Positions 44,125 through 54,354 of a stretch of 64,000 nucleotides of DNA are shown piece after piece. The stretch is from Proteiniphilum sp. (lineage in GTDB: Bacteria > Bacteroidota > Bacteroidia > Bacteroidales > Dysgonomonadaceae), in assembly GCA_018433945.1 (NCBI GenBank), contig JAHDQF010000015.1, positions 34,484 through 98,483 of the forward strand, in the 5' to 3' direction. Within the stretch, counting starts at the first letter, position 1; every line of letters begins with the position of its first letter. The translations under genes were made by a program, and so were the position numbers. Under the pieces are notes generated by a model. That model was given only the letters and a program-made list of their open reading frames with translations, ran no database searches and was not told the origin of the DNA.

Positions 44125-45804
44125 ATGAAAAAAATAGTGAAACTTTTTTGGGCATTAGCTATTCTGTTATATCTGGGTAGTTGTACAGATGATTACCTTG
44201 ACATTAATGAGGATCCTAATAGTCCTACAACCCCAGAACTAAATCAGCTTCTTTCGGGGAGCCAGTACTTCATGGTACAGGCAATAAGTCAGGGTAATTT
44301 TATAGGTACAGGTCTCTCTTCATATGTGCATCATCTTGTCTCACGTGAGGTTCAAAACTATGGGATGACACCAGGTGCGAATAATCCCTATAATACCTGG
44401 AATTATTTATATACCTACGTGCTTACAGATTATGACGCTATTATTGCCAATGCCGAACCTGAGGGGAATCTTATTTATGCTGGTATTGCAAAGACTCTTA
44501 AGGCCTATACCTTTTCTGTAATGGTTGATTTGTGGGGTGATGTTCCTTATTCGGAATTTAATGTTCCGGGTCAGACAGCTCCGAGTCCCGATAGTAGCAA
44601 TGATATTTACAATGCACTTATTACACTCTTAGAGGAGGGAAAGACAAATTTGACTGTTGAAGCAGAGAATAAACTGAGGCCTGGCAAAGATGATTTCTTT
44701 TATGCTGGTGATGTCGCTAAGTGGGTTCGTGTGAATAACACCATTAAATTAAAGTTATTGTTACAGACGCGTAAGGCAAAATCAGATATTACTGATTGGC
44801 AAAACAAGTTTAATGGACTCATCACTGAAAATGCCTTTATTAAGAAGGGTGAAGATTTTCAGTTTTGGTTTAATAGTGTGACGAGCCCTGCGGATGAGCG
44901 TCACCCCGCTTTTTCATCACTATATGGGCAACATACCCATTTTATCAGTCCCTATTTCTACGAGACAATGATGGGTCAAACCTATAATACAACTGACAAT
45001 CCCTTTACTGGTATAGAAGATCCTCGTGTGCCATACTATTTCTATAATCAATTGCCCGATGGCTCCAGAACTGAAACGGAAAGTCCTCACGAGTATAGAA
45101 ACGGGAACTTTGTTTCGATCTTTTTCGCAACAATCGGACCTAACTCTGCCGGCAGTAATGACCACTCCTATACCAAATATGGAATTTATCCAATTGGCGG
45201 AAAATATGATGATGGAAATGGTGGTAGAATTGCTGATGCTGAAGAACCAACCGGTATTGCTCCTCACAAAATTATCACTTTTGCAGCCCTGAAGTTTATG
45301 CTGGCTGAGCTGGCTTTAGCAGGAGAAACAACTGACGATGCTGCAGCATTATTGGAAGAAGCAATTGAAGCATCGATTGATCATGTACACAGTGTTGTGG
45401 ATAAAAACCCATCAGCATCTAATCCTGCACCTAAAATCGATGATGTTGATAGAGAATTTTTTGTTAATGCAATTCTTGCCAGATTTAATGCAGCAGATGC
45501 AGAAGGTAAGATGAGAATTATCATGACACAAAAGTGGATTCACAATTTCATGAACCCTATTGATGTATATACTGATTATAGGCGTACTGGTTATCCTTTA
45601 TTCTTTGATCCGAATAAGACACAGGATCCCGGTTTTGGAGTAAATCCGACTGTCACAGAACTATCAGATGCAAGGGTACCAATCTCAAATCTGGCATCGT
45701 TCCCACGTTCACTTTACTATCCGACCAATTCAGAAACCGAGTTAAATCCAAATATGACACAAAAAACCAATTTGTCAACTCCATTTGTGTTTTGGGATAA
45801 ATAA
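44125..45804 (+). CDS. SusD-like_2 family substrate-binding lipoprotein (pair 2)
   Basis: A 559-residue surface lipoprotein: lipobox YLGSC (Cys20), then TDDYLDINEDPNSPTTPELN, the opening of the PF12771 SusD-like_2 family, which differs from the RagB type of pair 1. Helical scaffold with KTLKAYTFSVMVDLWGDVPY (about 125-144), and a C-terminal part with MTQKWIHNFMNPIDVYTDYR and RTGYP. It is 23 bases behind susC and 21 bases before a third lipoprotein gene. It presumably caps the pair 2 transporter. Confidence 0.9.
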   Translation: MKKIVKLFWALAILLYLGSCTDDYLDINEDPNSPTTPELNQLLSGSQYFMVQAISQGNFIGTGLSSYVHHLVSREVQNYGMTPGANNPYNTWNYLYTYVLTDYDAIIANAEPEGNLIYAGIAKTLKAYTFSVMVDLWGDVPYSEFNVPGQTAPSPDSSNDIYNALITLLEEGKTNLTVEAENKLRPGKDDFFYAGDVAKWVRVNNTIKLKLLLQTRKAKSDITDWQNKFNGLITENAFIKKGEDFQFWFNSVTSPADERHPAFSSLYGQHTHFISPYFYETMMGQTYNTTDNPFTGIEDPRVPYYFYNQLPDGSRTETESPHEYRNGNFVSIFFATIGPNSAGSNDHSYTKYGIYPIGGKYDDGNGGRIADAEEPTGIAPHKIITFAALKFMLAELALAGETTDDAAALLEEAIEASIDHVHSVVDKNPSASNPAPKIDDVDREFFVNAILARFNAADAEGKMRIIMTQKWIHNFMNPIDVYTDYRRTGYPLFFDPNKTQDPGFGVNPTVTELSDARVPISNLASFPRSLYYPTNSETELNPNMTQKTNLSTPFVFWDK

Positions 45805-45825
45805 TCAATTTAAAGAGAAAGCAAT

Positions 45826-46728
45826 ATGAAAAAAGTATATTTATTATTTATCACCCTATCCCTTTTGATGTTAGGGTATAGTTGTAGCAAGGATCTACCA
45901 TATCCAATTGATGAAGTGAAACGTGGAGTGGTTATTGACATTGTTCGTGCTGAGGGCTCAGATGGTGTATTATATAGAGATGAAACCGGAGGCAACTACA
46001 AGGTAAAAGTGACCATACCTGAACAGCAAGGAGATTATTCCTTTATGAAGCATGCACAATTGCTTGCGGTATTCCAAGGAATAGATGGGACGATCACCTC
46101 AAAAGTGGTGGAGGATAATATTACCGAATTTCCGAAAGAAATCCCAATAAATATTGGTCAGGTGTATAGTCTTTTCGGACTGACTGCCCCTGCAATTGGA
46201 GAAGTTCTTTATTTTACCACTAATGTGGTACTGGAAGATGGCAATGTGATTCCGGGATGGACCAAAGAGGTGGGGTACAATAACCGTGCTTTTAGTGGAT
46301 GGAGGATAGATGGAAGAGCCTATTCCTATAATGTGCGGTATGCAGTTGTGTGTGCTCTGGATTTGGATGTATTTGTGGGTACATGTACAGTCACGCAAGA
46401 TGACTGGTGGGGAGAAACACCCTATGAAGTACAGGTGACCAAAGTCGGTGAAAATCAGTTGCAGATTGACGGTTTGTATAATGGTGCAGCAGAGAATCCG
46501 CTGGTGATTACTATCGATCCTGCAGACTATTCCATTTCATTTGATAAGCAGATTCTGGCTCCAAATTCAGGACTGGATTGGTGGGGTATTCCAGCATATA
46601 GCAATTTTGCCCTAAGTGCCGGTACAGGAGTGGTTGATGCATGTGATAATATTATCAGTTTCAGTGCTACTGCTACAGTAGATGCCGGTTCATTTGGCGG
46701 TGGATTCGTGATACAACTGAAAAAATAG
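45826..46728 (+). CDS. Surface lipoprotein of unknown function in SusCD locus 2
   Basis: A 300-residue lipoprotein: lipobox LGYSC (Cys20), then SKDLPYPIDEVKRGVVIDI, followed by mostly beta-sheet sequence. Two short tryptophan motifs, TVTQDDWWGETPYEV (about 187-201) and LDWWGIPAYSNFAL (about 249-262), suggest a small ligand-binding domain. The last strand is FGGGFVIQLKK. It has the place that SusE/SusF-like surface glycan-binding proteins take in utilisation loci, but the sequence does not show which ligand. Co-transcribed with susC and susD-like; a terminator lies 117 bases downstream. Confidence 0.6.
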   Translation: MKKVYLLFITLSLLMLGYSCSKDLPYPIDEVKRGVVIDIVRAEGSDGVLYRDETGGNYKVKVTIPEQQGDYSFMKHAQLLAVFQGIDGTITSKVVEDNITEFPKEIPINIGQVYSLFGLTAPAIGEVLYFTTNVVLEDGNVIPGWTKEVGYNNRAFSGWRIDGRAYSYNVRYAVVCALDLDVFVGTCTVTQDDWWGETPYEVQVTKVGENQLQIDGLYNGAAENPLVITIDPADYSISFDKQILAPNSGLDWWGIPAYSNFALSAGTGVVDACDNIISFSATATVDAGSFGGGFVIQLKK

Positions 46729-46845
46729 TATCTGAACCCAACCCATTTTCATAAACTGGGAATTTATACCAGTTTGAATGAAAAAATACAATTTATTGAG
46801 AGAGGAGTATATAGCTATTAATTTTATTTGATTGCCTCAATTAGA

Positions 46846-46876
46846 AAAATGAGTCCGTATCTTACGGACTCATTTT
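46846..46876. terminator. Rho-independent terminator after SusCD locus 2
   Basis: AAAATGAGTCCGTA (46846-46859) pairs perfectly with TACGGACTCATTTT (46863-46876) around a 3-base loop. A- and T-runs at both edges allow termination on either strand. The rest of the 305 bases before the next gene holds only a -7 box. Confidence 0.88.
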
Positions 46877-47003
46877 GTTTGTACGCCATGCATGGCTTAC
46901 AACTAAGGGCAAAACATCCATAGGGTACATATTGATTCGTGTACCTTCCTCTTAGATATCTTTTATCCAAAATAGTTGAAGACCTTCCATGAATAAAAAA
47001 GTT

Positions 47004-47011
47004 TATCTTTG
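47004..47011 (+). promoter_or_regulatory. -7 box (TATCTTTG) of the TPR-HTH regulator gene
   Basis: A full match to TAnnTTTG, 22 bases before the ATG at 47034. The nearest TTG is 25 bases upstream, longer than usual. The same octamer is used at 48813-48820. Confidence 0.45.
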
Positions 47012-47033
47012 TAATCTATAACGGAGAAAAAAC

Positions 47034-48707
47034 ATGAGGGTCTGGAGATTTATATTAACCTTATTGGTGATTATTGTTTTGGGTACATCGTGTGATAACG
47101 GCAGGGACAAGGCTGTATTTCAACGTTTGAAAACGTGGGACGCTGTGATAGACTCGCTCCCTGCTCAGATATCGGATAGTTTGAAGACGTTGGATGTAAA
47201 TCAACTCTCCCGGACAAACAGGGCTTATTATCATCTGCTGAAAGTGATCTCAGACGATAAGACCTATGTCAATTTCACAAATGACTCTCTTATCAGCACT
47301 GTCAGTGATTACTACCGGTCTCATGAACCCAAAAACAGAAACTACATTCGAGCATTGGCCTATAAAGGGATTGTGCGTACCCGAATGGGGGTGAAAGATA
47401 GTACGGTGTACGAACCTCTCAGGGAAGCTGACAGATTATTTCAATCAATGGTACCTCCGGATCCTTCCCTTGGATATCTCATAAATTATTTTTTGGGGAA
47501 TATCCACTACAATAACCGTAATTACGCTACTGCCAACGATTACTTTCAACGTACCCTTGGATTTGCACGCCAGGAAAAGGATTCAATGCATGTTTTTGAT
47601 ACCTTTCTGGCACTCTACTGGAACGAAATGCAGCAAAAAGATTTTGTGAAAGGGAAATTATATCTCGATTCGCTCTCAGCCTTTTATCATAAACTTTCCG
47701 GTAAAGACTACTTTATATTAAATGCACAGTCCATCTATTTTGATGTTTTGGATCAACCGGAAAAAGCGTTGGAGAAAGAAAAGGCAAAACTGTTGCTTTA
47801 TAACAGTCAGGAAGAGAATATTGAACTTTCAAGGGTTTATTATAATATATCGGATATTTATGTAGGTCTTGAACAATTGGACAGCGCTATGTTATACGCG
47901 CAAATGGCCATTGATTGCATTAAAGACAGTACATTCAGACAAAATCATTTATATTTTCAAAATGTTGCGAATATAGCAGAGAAGCAGGGAAATTATTCTC
48001 TATCAAATGCTTATTTACGAAGAGCATTCGAATTACTAAATCAATCCATCAAAGATCGTTTGGACACCCAGATTGCAGAGCTCGAAAAAAAATATGATCT
48101 CACCGAAGCCGAGAACGAGATACTCAGAACTCGGCAACAGAGTTTGCGAATTATTATAGGCGCTTTAACGCTGGTGATCATCCTGATTATGATTTCCATG
48201 TCTGCCCTAATGGTGAGAAGAAAAGCCAACATGAGATTGCTACAGGCAGAACACAGGATGCAGCAGCAGGAGCTGCAGGCAAACATTTTGAAAGAGGAGG
48301 CTAACAAACGCAAATGGTTGCTGGAGCTTTACAGCAATATTTCAGACCGGCTTACTTTTTTGCATGGTGAAGTTGAAGCGCTTACCCAACGGTATATCTC
48401 CACACACCCGAAAGTATATAACGAGATGCAACAGATCTTAAAACATACCGATACCGATTTGCGGGATATCACGAAAACCCTTGCTACGGACGATGAAACA
48501 TTTTACGCTTATACGCATCTGAACGATAAGGATGGAATTTTCAATACCAATGAAAAAATGTTGCTCATGTTGCTGGCATGTGATGCAGACAACCGCCAAC
48601 TGGCCACTTTTATGAATACGACCGTGGAAAGTATCAGGGTGAGAAAATCGCAACTGAAGAAGAAAATGTTGGAAAATGGACTTGAGATTACCATTTTCCG
48701 GGAGTAA
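47034..48707 (+). CDS. Membrane-spanning TPR sensor with C-terminal helix-turn-helix
   Basis: A 557-residue regulator of a common Bacteroidota architecture. The N-terminus has a signal-like helix with a lipobox-like GTSC (Cys20). A periplasmic helical TPR region follows (about 60-350, for example YFLGNIHYNNRNYATANDYF and LEQLDSAMLYAQMAIDCIKD), then one transmembrane helix (about 370-392, IIIGALTLVIILIMISMSAL), a coiled-coil linker (about 395-435) and a C-terminal LuxR-like helix-turn-helix (about 505-550, NRQLATFMNTTVESIRVRKS). It probably senses an envelope signal and controls genes directly. The DUF3244 and AraC-type genes 196 bases downstream are likely targets (inference). Confidence 0.75.
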   Translation: MRVWRFILTLLVIIVLGTSCDNGRDKAVFQRLKTWDAVIDSLPAQISDSLKTLDVNQLSRTNRAYYHLLKVISDDKTYVNFTNDSLISTVSDYYRSHEPKNRNYIRALAYKGIVRTRMGVKDSTVYEPLREADRLFQSMVPPDPSLGYLINYFLGNIHYNNRNYATANDYFQRTLGFARQEKDSMHVFDTFLALYWNEMQQKDFVKGKLYLDSLSAFYHKLSGKDYFILNAQSIYFDVLDQPEKALEKEKAKLLLYNSQEENIELSRVYYNISDIYVGLEQLDSAMLYAQMAIDCIKDSTFRQNHLYFQNVANIAEKQGNYSLSNAYLRRAFELLNQSIKDRLDTQIAELEKKYDLTEAENEILRTRQQSLRIIIGALTLVIILIMISMSALMVRRKANMRLLQAEHRMQQQELQANILKEEANKRKWLLELYSNISDRLTFLHGEVEALTQRYISTHPKVYNEMQQILKHTDTDLRDITKTLATDDETFYAYTHLNDKDGIFNTNEKMLLMLLACDADNRQLATFMNTTVESIRVRKSQLKKKMLENGLEITIFRE

Positions 48708-48788
48708 GAGCCGTTAAAATAGACCTCCCTAAAATGTTGATAATGAAATTTTAATGCCGTTCATAGGCGTTAAATTACATTAGGGGTA

Positions 48789-48820
48789 TTGACTTTTGAT
48801 TCCTTAATATGCTATCTTTG
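48789..48820 (+). promoter_or_regulatory. Promoter of the DUF3244/AraC-type gene pair
   Basis: TTG (48789-48791), 21 bases, then TATCTTTG (48813-48820). It leaves a leader of about 80 bases before the ATG at 48904. Confidence 0.55.
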
Positions 48821-48903
48821 TGTCTGAAATCTATAAAGAATAGAAATTCAGAAATCAAATTATTTTTCACGTTGAATAATAATATAAAAAAAATTAAGGC
48901 TCT

Positions 48904-49326
48904 ATGAAAAAAACATTTTTCGCTTTTTTACTTCTTGTTGTATCATCTACTTTGCTGTTCCCTTTTTCAGCTTTAGCACAAGATCCGGTAGAAGACAAGA
49001 TCGAGTTAAGCAGACAAGGCGGCACCACCCGTATTGCCAGCGCCGACAGGATGTTTAGCATGCAGGCCGTGTCTGTGGAACCGGAAGTGGAAGCATACAA
49101 CTACCGCAACGTGGTGACTATCTCAGTGCAGAATTACAGGGGTAGTGCATTGGTAGAAATTATCGGTAACAAAGGAGCTAAACAAACCTTTTTTGAAGTG
49201 TATGACATGGGGTTTGAAGCAGTCAATCTGAACGGTCTCCCCGCAGGAGAATATACCATTCGTATTACTCTCGGTTCAGATGTATTTACAGGAACATTTA
49301 ATAAAGGACAGCATGGACGCCGCTAA
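48904..49326 (+). CDS. Secreted DUF3244 family protein
   Basis: A 140-residue exported protein: signal peptide (MKKTFFAFLLLVVSSTLLFP, cleavage after ALA), then a single immunoglobulin-like beta-sandwich (about 65-135) with VVTISVQNYRGSALVEI and NLNGLPAGEYTIRITLGSD, the shape of DUF3244/T9SS-tail-like domains. No enzyme motif is present. The 3' end overlaps the next gene by 14 bases, so a secreted protein and a DNA-binding protein are co-expressed. Function unknown. Confidence 0.75.
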   Translation: MKKTFFAFLLLVVSSTLLFPFSALAQDPVEDKIELSRQGGTTRIASADRMFSMQAVSVEPEVEAYNYRNVVTISVQNYRGSALVEIIGNKGAKQTFFEVYDMGFEAVNLNGLPAGEYTIRITLGSDVFTGTFNKGQHGRR

Positions 49327-49795
49327 ATTAAAAAACAGTAACGATGAGAGCGTACGCAAGTACCTGCTCACAGATGTGGAATCATGCACATTCACCTTCT
49401 CCGACGGGCTCAAAAGCAAGGTTATACCGTCACCCAACAATGATATCGTGCTGGTGAAACTGATCCCCCACACATCCAAGTTGAAGAGCTTCGAAGACAA
49501 GGTGCTCGCCAATTACGGTTCGGTGAAGAATATTACAGAACTGGCCACGTTATGCGGATATGACTGCCTTCGTACATTCACCCGTCACTTCAAGAAATGT
49601 TTCAACCAGACTCCCTATCAGTGGCTGTTGGAACGGAAGATGGAGGAGATTCACTCGATGGTGCTCAGCTCCGACCTCACCATTACTGAGATCGCGAGGA
49701 TGTATGAGTTCAAAAGCGTTTCTCACCTGGTGAACGTCTTCAGCAAAAGATTTGGTATTTCACCGCAAAGATGCAGGTTGTCCAACGCAATTTGA
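49313..49795 (+). CDS. Short AraC-type transcriptional regulator
   Basis: A 160-residue DNA-binding protein. The C-terminal AraC domain holds both helix-turn-helix motifs (about 67-155: ITELATLCGYDCLRTFTRHF then LTITEIARMYEFKSVSHLVN), with GISPQRCR at the end. The first about 65 residues (CTFTFSDGLKSKVIPSPNND) replace the usual larger sensing domain. The ATG at 49313 is chosen because AAAGGA lies just upstream, which puts the Shine-Dalgarno inside the DUF3244 gene. An ATG at 49280 is also in frame. It may regulate its own operon. Confidence 0.78.
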   Translation: MDAAKLKNSNDESVRKYLLTDVESCTFTFSDGLKSKVIPSPNNDIVLVKLIPHTSKLKSFEDKVLANYGSVKNITELATLCGYDCLRTFTRHFKKCFNQTPYQWLLERKMEEIHSMVLSSDLTITEIARMYEFKSVSHLVNVFSKRFGISPQRCRLSNAI

Positions 49796-49877
49796 CTCTC
49801 CCTTTTATTCATTGAACTTTGGACACAATCTTGGTTTTATATCCGGACAATCTTGTATGATCTGACTGGTGAAAGTG

Positions 49878-49908
49878 AAAAGCGCCCCCGTTATGGAGAC
49901 GCTTTTTT
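49878..49908. terminator. Terminator between the AraC-type gene and glgP
   Basis: AAAAGCG pairs with CGCTTTT around an imperfect stem, followed by further T. It separates convergent genes and may serve both strands. Confidence 0.65.
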
Positions 49909-49934
49909 AAATTTATTTGCCGTTGCTGGGATCA

Positions 49935-52499
49935 TCAGATCCAGCGCATGTAGGCAAAATCCATCCGGTGTGGCAGGTCGGGATGCTTCGGATAGATCCG
50001 CAAACCAAACTGATGGGCACCCGGATCTTTCAGACCGCAGCGCGTCTCGAAATAGAGCAGGTTGCCTTCCTGCTTCACCAGCTCAAACGGGCAGGATTCG
50101 ATGTACTGCTGTTCGTTGCTCCTGGGATCCTGGTCCACAACCACACCCTCCACACCCAGATCGCAGGTGAGCTCCTTACGGTCGATCACCACCCTGCCGA
50201 ACACTTCGTTCTTTCCTTTTGAGCCATCCTTCTGCTGGTTCGGGTTGAACTCCAGCTTCACAACCTCAAGGCTGTCCCACTTGGAGGCGGTATCCTCTTT
50301 CCAGCGAACAATCTCTTTTACCTTGGCATAGTTGTCCGCATGAAGCAGCTTTGAGCGAACGCTCAGCTTGTTGTAGAAACGGTCATAATAATCGTCCATC
50401 ATCCGCTTGGTGGTGTAGTGTGGCGCGATTTCGGCCATCGACTTCTTGATATACTGGATCCACTCGGGAGAGTAACCCTGGCTGTTATGGGCATAATAGA
50501 GCGGGATGATCTCATTCTCGAGCATCGAGTAGATGGTGGAGGCATCCAGCTCATCCTGGAACGATTGATTGTCGTAGTTACGCTTGTCGGTCAGTGCCCA
50601 GCCGGCACCCTCGCGATAACCTTCATACCACCATCCATCCAGCACCGAGAGGTTCAGTACCCCGTTCATTTCGGCTTTCTCTCCCGAGGTGCCGGAGGCT
50701 TCCTGCGCCCGGGTGGGGGTGTTGAGCCAGATGTCCACACCCGATACCAATCGCTTCGCCAGTCGCATGTCATAGTTCTCCAGGAAGATGATCTTGCCCA
50801 GGAACTCGGGACGACGGGAGATCTCCACAATCTGCTTGATCAGCCCCTGTCCGCCGCCATCGGCGGGATGCGCCTTCCCGGCAAAGATGAATTGCACCGG
50901 ATACTTCGGATTGTTCACGATGCGTGACAGTCGTTCCAGGTCGGTGAAGAGCAGATGCGCCCGCTTGTAGGTGGCAAAACGGCGTGCGAACCCTATCAGC
51001 AGCGCATTGGGGTTCACCTCCTCCAGCATGCTCATGATCCGCGACGGATCGGCCTGGTTCTTGAGCCATCCCTCCTTGAATTCCACCTGGATGTAGTCCA
51101 CCAGCTTCTTCTTCAGATGCATCCGCAGCTCCCACAGCTCTTCGTCATTCACATCCCAGATCTTCTTCCAGCTCTCAGGATTGGACTGATCCGCGTAGAA
51201 AGAGTCTCCAAAATGTTTCTCGTAAAGTGCCTTCACCGACGAGGTGGCCCAACTGGGGAGATGTACCCCGTTGGTCACGTAACCTACGTGTAGTTCCTCG
51301 GGGAAATAGCCTTTCCACACCGGCTGGAACATCTTCTGTGACACGATGCCATGCAGCTTGCTCACGCCGTTGCTCTCCTGTGCCGTGTTCAGCGCGAAGA
51401 CGCTCATGGAGAACTTCTCCTGGGTGCCGGGGTTGGCGCGTCCCATGTCCATGAACTGCTGCCAGGTGATTCCCAGCTCTAGTACGATTGGAGACATGTA
51501 CTTGCCGATCAGCGCCTCATCGAAATAGTCATGGCCGGCCGGTACGGGGGTATGCACGGTGTAGAGCGAGGAGGCACGTACTACTTCCAGTGCTTCCTGG
51601 AATGTGAGCCCCTCTTCCCTGATATAGTCCAGCAAGCGCTGTACACTGATCAGGGCGGCATGACCTTCGTTCATGTGATAGACATCTTTCTTGATGCCCA
51701 GCTTGTTGAGCAGCAGGATGCCACCGATGCCGAGCATGAACTCCTGCTTCATGCGGTTCTCCCAGTCACCCCCGTAGAGATGATGGGTGATGGAACGGTC
51801 GAATTCGCTGTTCGAATCGAAATCGGTATCCATCAGGTAGAGGTTGACCCTGCCCACTGCTACTTTCCAGATATGCGAGTAGATGATGCGATCGTGAAAG
51901 GGTACCTCCAGGATCATTGGTGTGCCATCATCGTTCATCACCTGCGTGATGGGCAGGTTACCGAAATGCTGCGCTTCGTAGTTCGCAATCTGCTGACCAT
52001 CTATTGAGAGGGATTGGGTGAAGTAACCGTAGCGGTAGAGAAAACCTACAGCGGTCATGTTTACATTGCTGTCGCTTGCCTCCTTGAGGTAGTCACCTGC
52101 CAGGATACCCAGACCGCCCGAATAGATCTTCAGCACATGTGACAAGCCATACTCCATGCTGAAGTAAGCCACACTGGATCGATTACTGTTCATGGGAACT
52201 GCCATGTAATCACGGAATTTGCGGTAAACACGCTCGATGCGTGCCATCATCTCACTGTCGTGGATGATCCGCTCCGCGGTGTCTGACTTCAGGTTCAGCA
52301 GTAGAACCACCGGGTTCTTGCCACTCTCCTCCCACTCCTGTGGATCCATCGTCTCGAAAATTGCTTTCGCCTCTTCGTTCCAGACCCACCAGAGGTTGTG
52401 CGCGATCTCTTCAAGGGGACGCAGCTCCGCGGGTAGCTCGGCATGCACATGGATATCTCTCCAGACCGGAGCATTGGAATAACTCGATTTTATGATCAT
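49935..52499 (-). CDS. glgP: Alpha-glucan (glycogen) phosphorylase
   Basis: Releases glucose 1-phosphate from glycogen by phosphorolysis; pyridoxal-phosphate enzyme of family GT35. The 854 residues begin with a DUF3417 N-terminal domain ([20 protein letters not shown]) typical of the alpha-glucan family phosphorylases of Bacteroidota. The phosphorylase core follows, with the PLP-binding [20 protein letters not shown] region (Lys lies in GEKAEMNG). Other marks are HMNEGHAAL and [19 protein letters not shown]. It follows the glycogen synthase gene with a 133-base gap that contains a GC-rich hairpin. The two enzymes make a storage glucan cycle. Confidence 0.93.
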   Translation of the reverse strand: MIIKSSYSNAPVWRDIHVHAELPAELRPLEEIAHNLWWVWNEEAKAIFETMDPQEWEESGKNPVVLLLNLKSDTAERIIHDSEMMARIERVYRKFRDYMAVPMNSNRSSVAYFSMEYGLSHVLKIYSGGLGILAGDYLKEASDSNVNMTAVGFLYRYGYFTQSLSIDGQQIANYEAQHFGNLPITQVMNDDGTPMILEVPFHDRIIYSHIWKVAVGRVNLYLMDTDFDSNSEFDRSITHHLYGGDWENRMKQEFMLGIGGILLLNKLGIKKDVYHMNEGHAALISVQRLLDYIREEGLTFQEALEVVRASSLYTVHTPVPAGHDYFDEALIGKYMSPIVLELGITWQQFMDMGRANPGTQEKFSMSVFALNTAQESNGVSKLHGIVSQKMFQPVWKGYFPEELHVGYVTNGVHLPSWATSSVKALYEKHFGDSFYADQSNPESWKKIWDVNDEELWELRMHLKKKLVDYIQVEFKEGWLKNQADPSRIMSMLEEVNPNALLIGFARRFATYKRAHLLFTDLERLSRIVNNPKYPVQFIFAGKAHPADGGGQGLIKQIVEISRRPEFLGKIIFLENYDMRLAKRLVSGVDIWLNTPTRAQEASGTSGEKAEMNGVLNLSVLDGWWYEGYREGAGWALTDKRNYDNQSFQDELDASTIYSMLENEIIPLYYAHNSQGYSPEWIQYIKKSMAEIAPHYTTKRMMDDYYDRFYNKLSVRSKLLHADNYAKVKEIVRWKEDTASKWDSLEVVKLEFNPNQQKDGSKGKNEVFGRVVIDRKELTCDLGVEGVVVDQDPRSNEQQYIESCPFELVKQEGNLLYFETRCGLKDPGAHQFGLRIYPKHPDLPHRMDFAYMRWI

Positions 52500-52579
52500 T
52501 GTTGGTTCTGTTTTATTTCCTACTTAATATTTATTTTATTTTAATAACAACCTGAATGATAGCTGAATCATACAAACAG

Positions 52580-52606
52580 GATGCCGCTTGTCGAGATAGC
52601 GGCATC
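52580..52606 (-). promoter_or_regulatory. GC-rich hairpin between glycogen synthase and glgP
   Basis: GATGCCGCT and AGCGGCATC form a perfect 9-bp stem with a 9-base loop in the 133-base gap. No T-run follows in the minus direction, so it is not an ordinary terminator. It could stabilise or separate the two mRNA halves. Confidence 0.5.
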
Positions 52607-52632
52607 AGACTTTCATAGATAAATATAACACT

Positions 52633-54327
52633 TTATTCTGCTTTAAGTTTGCAGGGTTTGGATAATCTGACGAAGGAGTTATGCAAAGCTTTGCAGTATG
52701 CCTCCTGGTAATGTGCAACAAAGTGAGCCCAGTCCGCCTTGTCCGACAGGGCGGCGGCACGCTCTTTCAACAGTTTCACCTGCTCTTCACTTTTCTGTGA
52801 GAAGTCCAGCACCAGAAGTGCAATCTCATCGGCAACCTCAGCGTGGTTGCTGTCATCCCGGTGGATCACCTCGATGCCATCATCCATCCCTTTCTGGTCA
52901 CCCTGCTTTTGTGCCCATACGCCAAAGCCGGCAAGCGACGTGGTAATGGTGGGGATTGAAAAAGCGACGCTCTCGTGCGGCGTATAGCCCCATGGCTCGT
53001 AATAGGAGGGGAAGATCGAGAGATCCAGTCCGATTAATAGATCGTAGTAGGGCAGGTTGAAGATGCCGTCGTCACCATTCAGGTAGGAGGGTACGAAGAT
53101 GATCTTCACCCGTTCATGCTCGCTGTTGCAGAATCCGGAATGTTGCACCTGGTTGAGGATGCTGTCATGCTCCGGTTCCATCAGCTCGTGGGTCACAAAG
53201 GGACACTCTTTTCCATTGACACTAACCCCGGGCAGTGACTCACCCCTCAGCAGTGCCTGTAAATCGGTACGGGGCCCCCTGATCCAGCCGGGTACCATGA
53301 TAAAAGCGATCACATCTTTTGTCAGCCCCGGCATCTTATGCAGCCGGTTCATCGACTCCACGAACAGATCAAGCCCCTTGTTCCTGTATTCATAGCGCCC
53401 ACTGGTGCCTATCAACAGTGCATCGGGATCGACAGCGTGACCCAGCATCTTCTCCGCCACCTGCAGCAGTACCCCGCGGGCACGTTCACGTGCTTCACCG
53501 TATGCTTCCCCTTTTGGAATGAAATCTTTCTCGAAACCGTTGGGTGTCACCACGTCGGGTTGACGTTGCAACAGCTGCGCACACTCGCGGGCGGTGATAT
53601 CGCTCACGGTGGTGAAGCAGTCCGCGTTTTGAGCCGCTTTCTTCTCGATGGAGTGTTTGGACGACATGTTGAGCTGACGCGCCATCTGGTCACCGTTGTA
53701 CTCTTTCAGGCGATCGTAGAGCGGTAGGTTGTTGCTGGCAATGGAGCGGCCGATGGAGGTGGCGTGGGTGGTGAAGAGGGTGGCGATCTTGGGCAGATGC
53801 TTGCGGATATAAAGCGCGCCCGCTCCCGCCATCCACTCGTTGAAGTGGGCAACCACGTTGTCAGCCTCCAGCTTGTGATAACGATAAAAACTCTCGATCA
53901 CCAGGCCTGTGGCATAGGCAAACATCACCGACTCATGATAGTCGCCATAGGCATGGAGCGAATCCACTCCGAAATCAATCCACATGGAGGTGTAGATATC
54001 GTTCTGCTTCGCGAAGAAAGCATCGAACTTCACCAGGAAGACAATCGGCTCTCCAGGCACATCCCATCGTCCGGCACGTATCTCCAGGTTTTGGTTGCTC
54101 TTCGCGAAGTCGCACCACTCCGCGTAGAGGGTGCGATCTTCCCTGAACCAGGGATTCTCCCGTTCCTGCCAGAGATCGGGTCCGATAAAAAAAATGCGGT
54201 CTTTATATAGTTTTTGGAGGGAGTTGGCTCGGGTGGAGAGTACGGTATAAATACCGCCTACCTTGTTGCATACCTCCCAGCTGGTTTCGAAGATGTAGTC
54301 GGGCGTATGACGGGTATCAATCTGCAT
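52633..54327 (-). CDS. Glycogen synthase, GT3 (eukaryotic GYS-like) type
   Basis: Transfers glucose from a nucleotide sugar to growing glycogen. The 564 residues start MQIDTRHTPDYIFETSWEVC, with the ETSWEVCNKVGGIYTVLSTR block of GT3 synthases in place of the KxGGL of bacterial GlgA. Other marks are HFNEWMAGAGALYIRKH, TPNGFEKDF and FPSYYEPWGYTPHESVAF with the catalytic Glu. The ATG at 54327 is chosen; an in-frame TTG at 54357 lies inside the promoter box. It lies upstream of glgP. No branching enzyme or ADP-glucose pyrophosphorylase is present. Confidence 0.88.
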   Translation of the reverse strand: MQIDTRHTPDYIFETSWEVCNKVGGIYTVLSTRANSLQKLYKDRIFFIGPDLWQERENPWFREDRTLYAEWCDFAKSNQNLEIRAGRWDVPGEPIVFLVKFDAFFAKQNDIYTSMWIDFGVDSLHAYGDYHESVMFAYATGLVIESFYRYHKLEADNVVAHFNEWMAGAGALYIRKHLPKIATLFTTHATSIGRSIASNNLPLYDRLKEYNGDQMARQLNMSSKHSIEKKAAQNADCFTTVSDITARECAQLLQRQPDVVTPNGFEKDFIPKGEAYGEARERARGVLLQVAEKMLGHAVDPDALLIGTSGRYEYRNKGLDLFVESMNRLHKMPGLTKDVIAFIMVPGWIRGPRTDLQALLRGESLPGVSVNGKECPFVTHELMEPEHDSILNQVQHSGFCNSEHERVKIIFVPSYLNGDDGIFNLPYYDLLIGLDLSIFPSYYEPWGYTPHESVAFSIPTITTSLAGFGVWAQKQGDQKGMDDGIEVIHRDDSNHAEVADEIALLVLDFSQKSEEQVKLLKERAAALSDKADWAHFVAHYQEAYCKALHNSFVRLSKPCKLKAE

Positions 54328-54354
54328 AACATCAATTTCTTGTTGGAACGAGTA

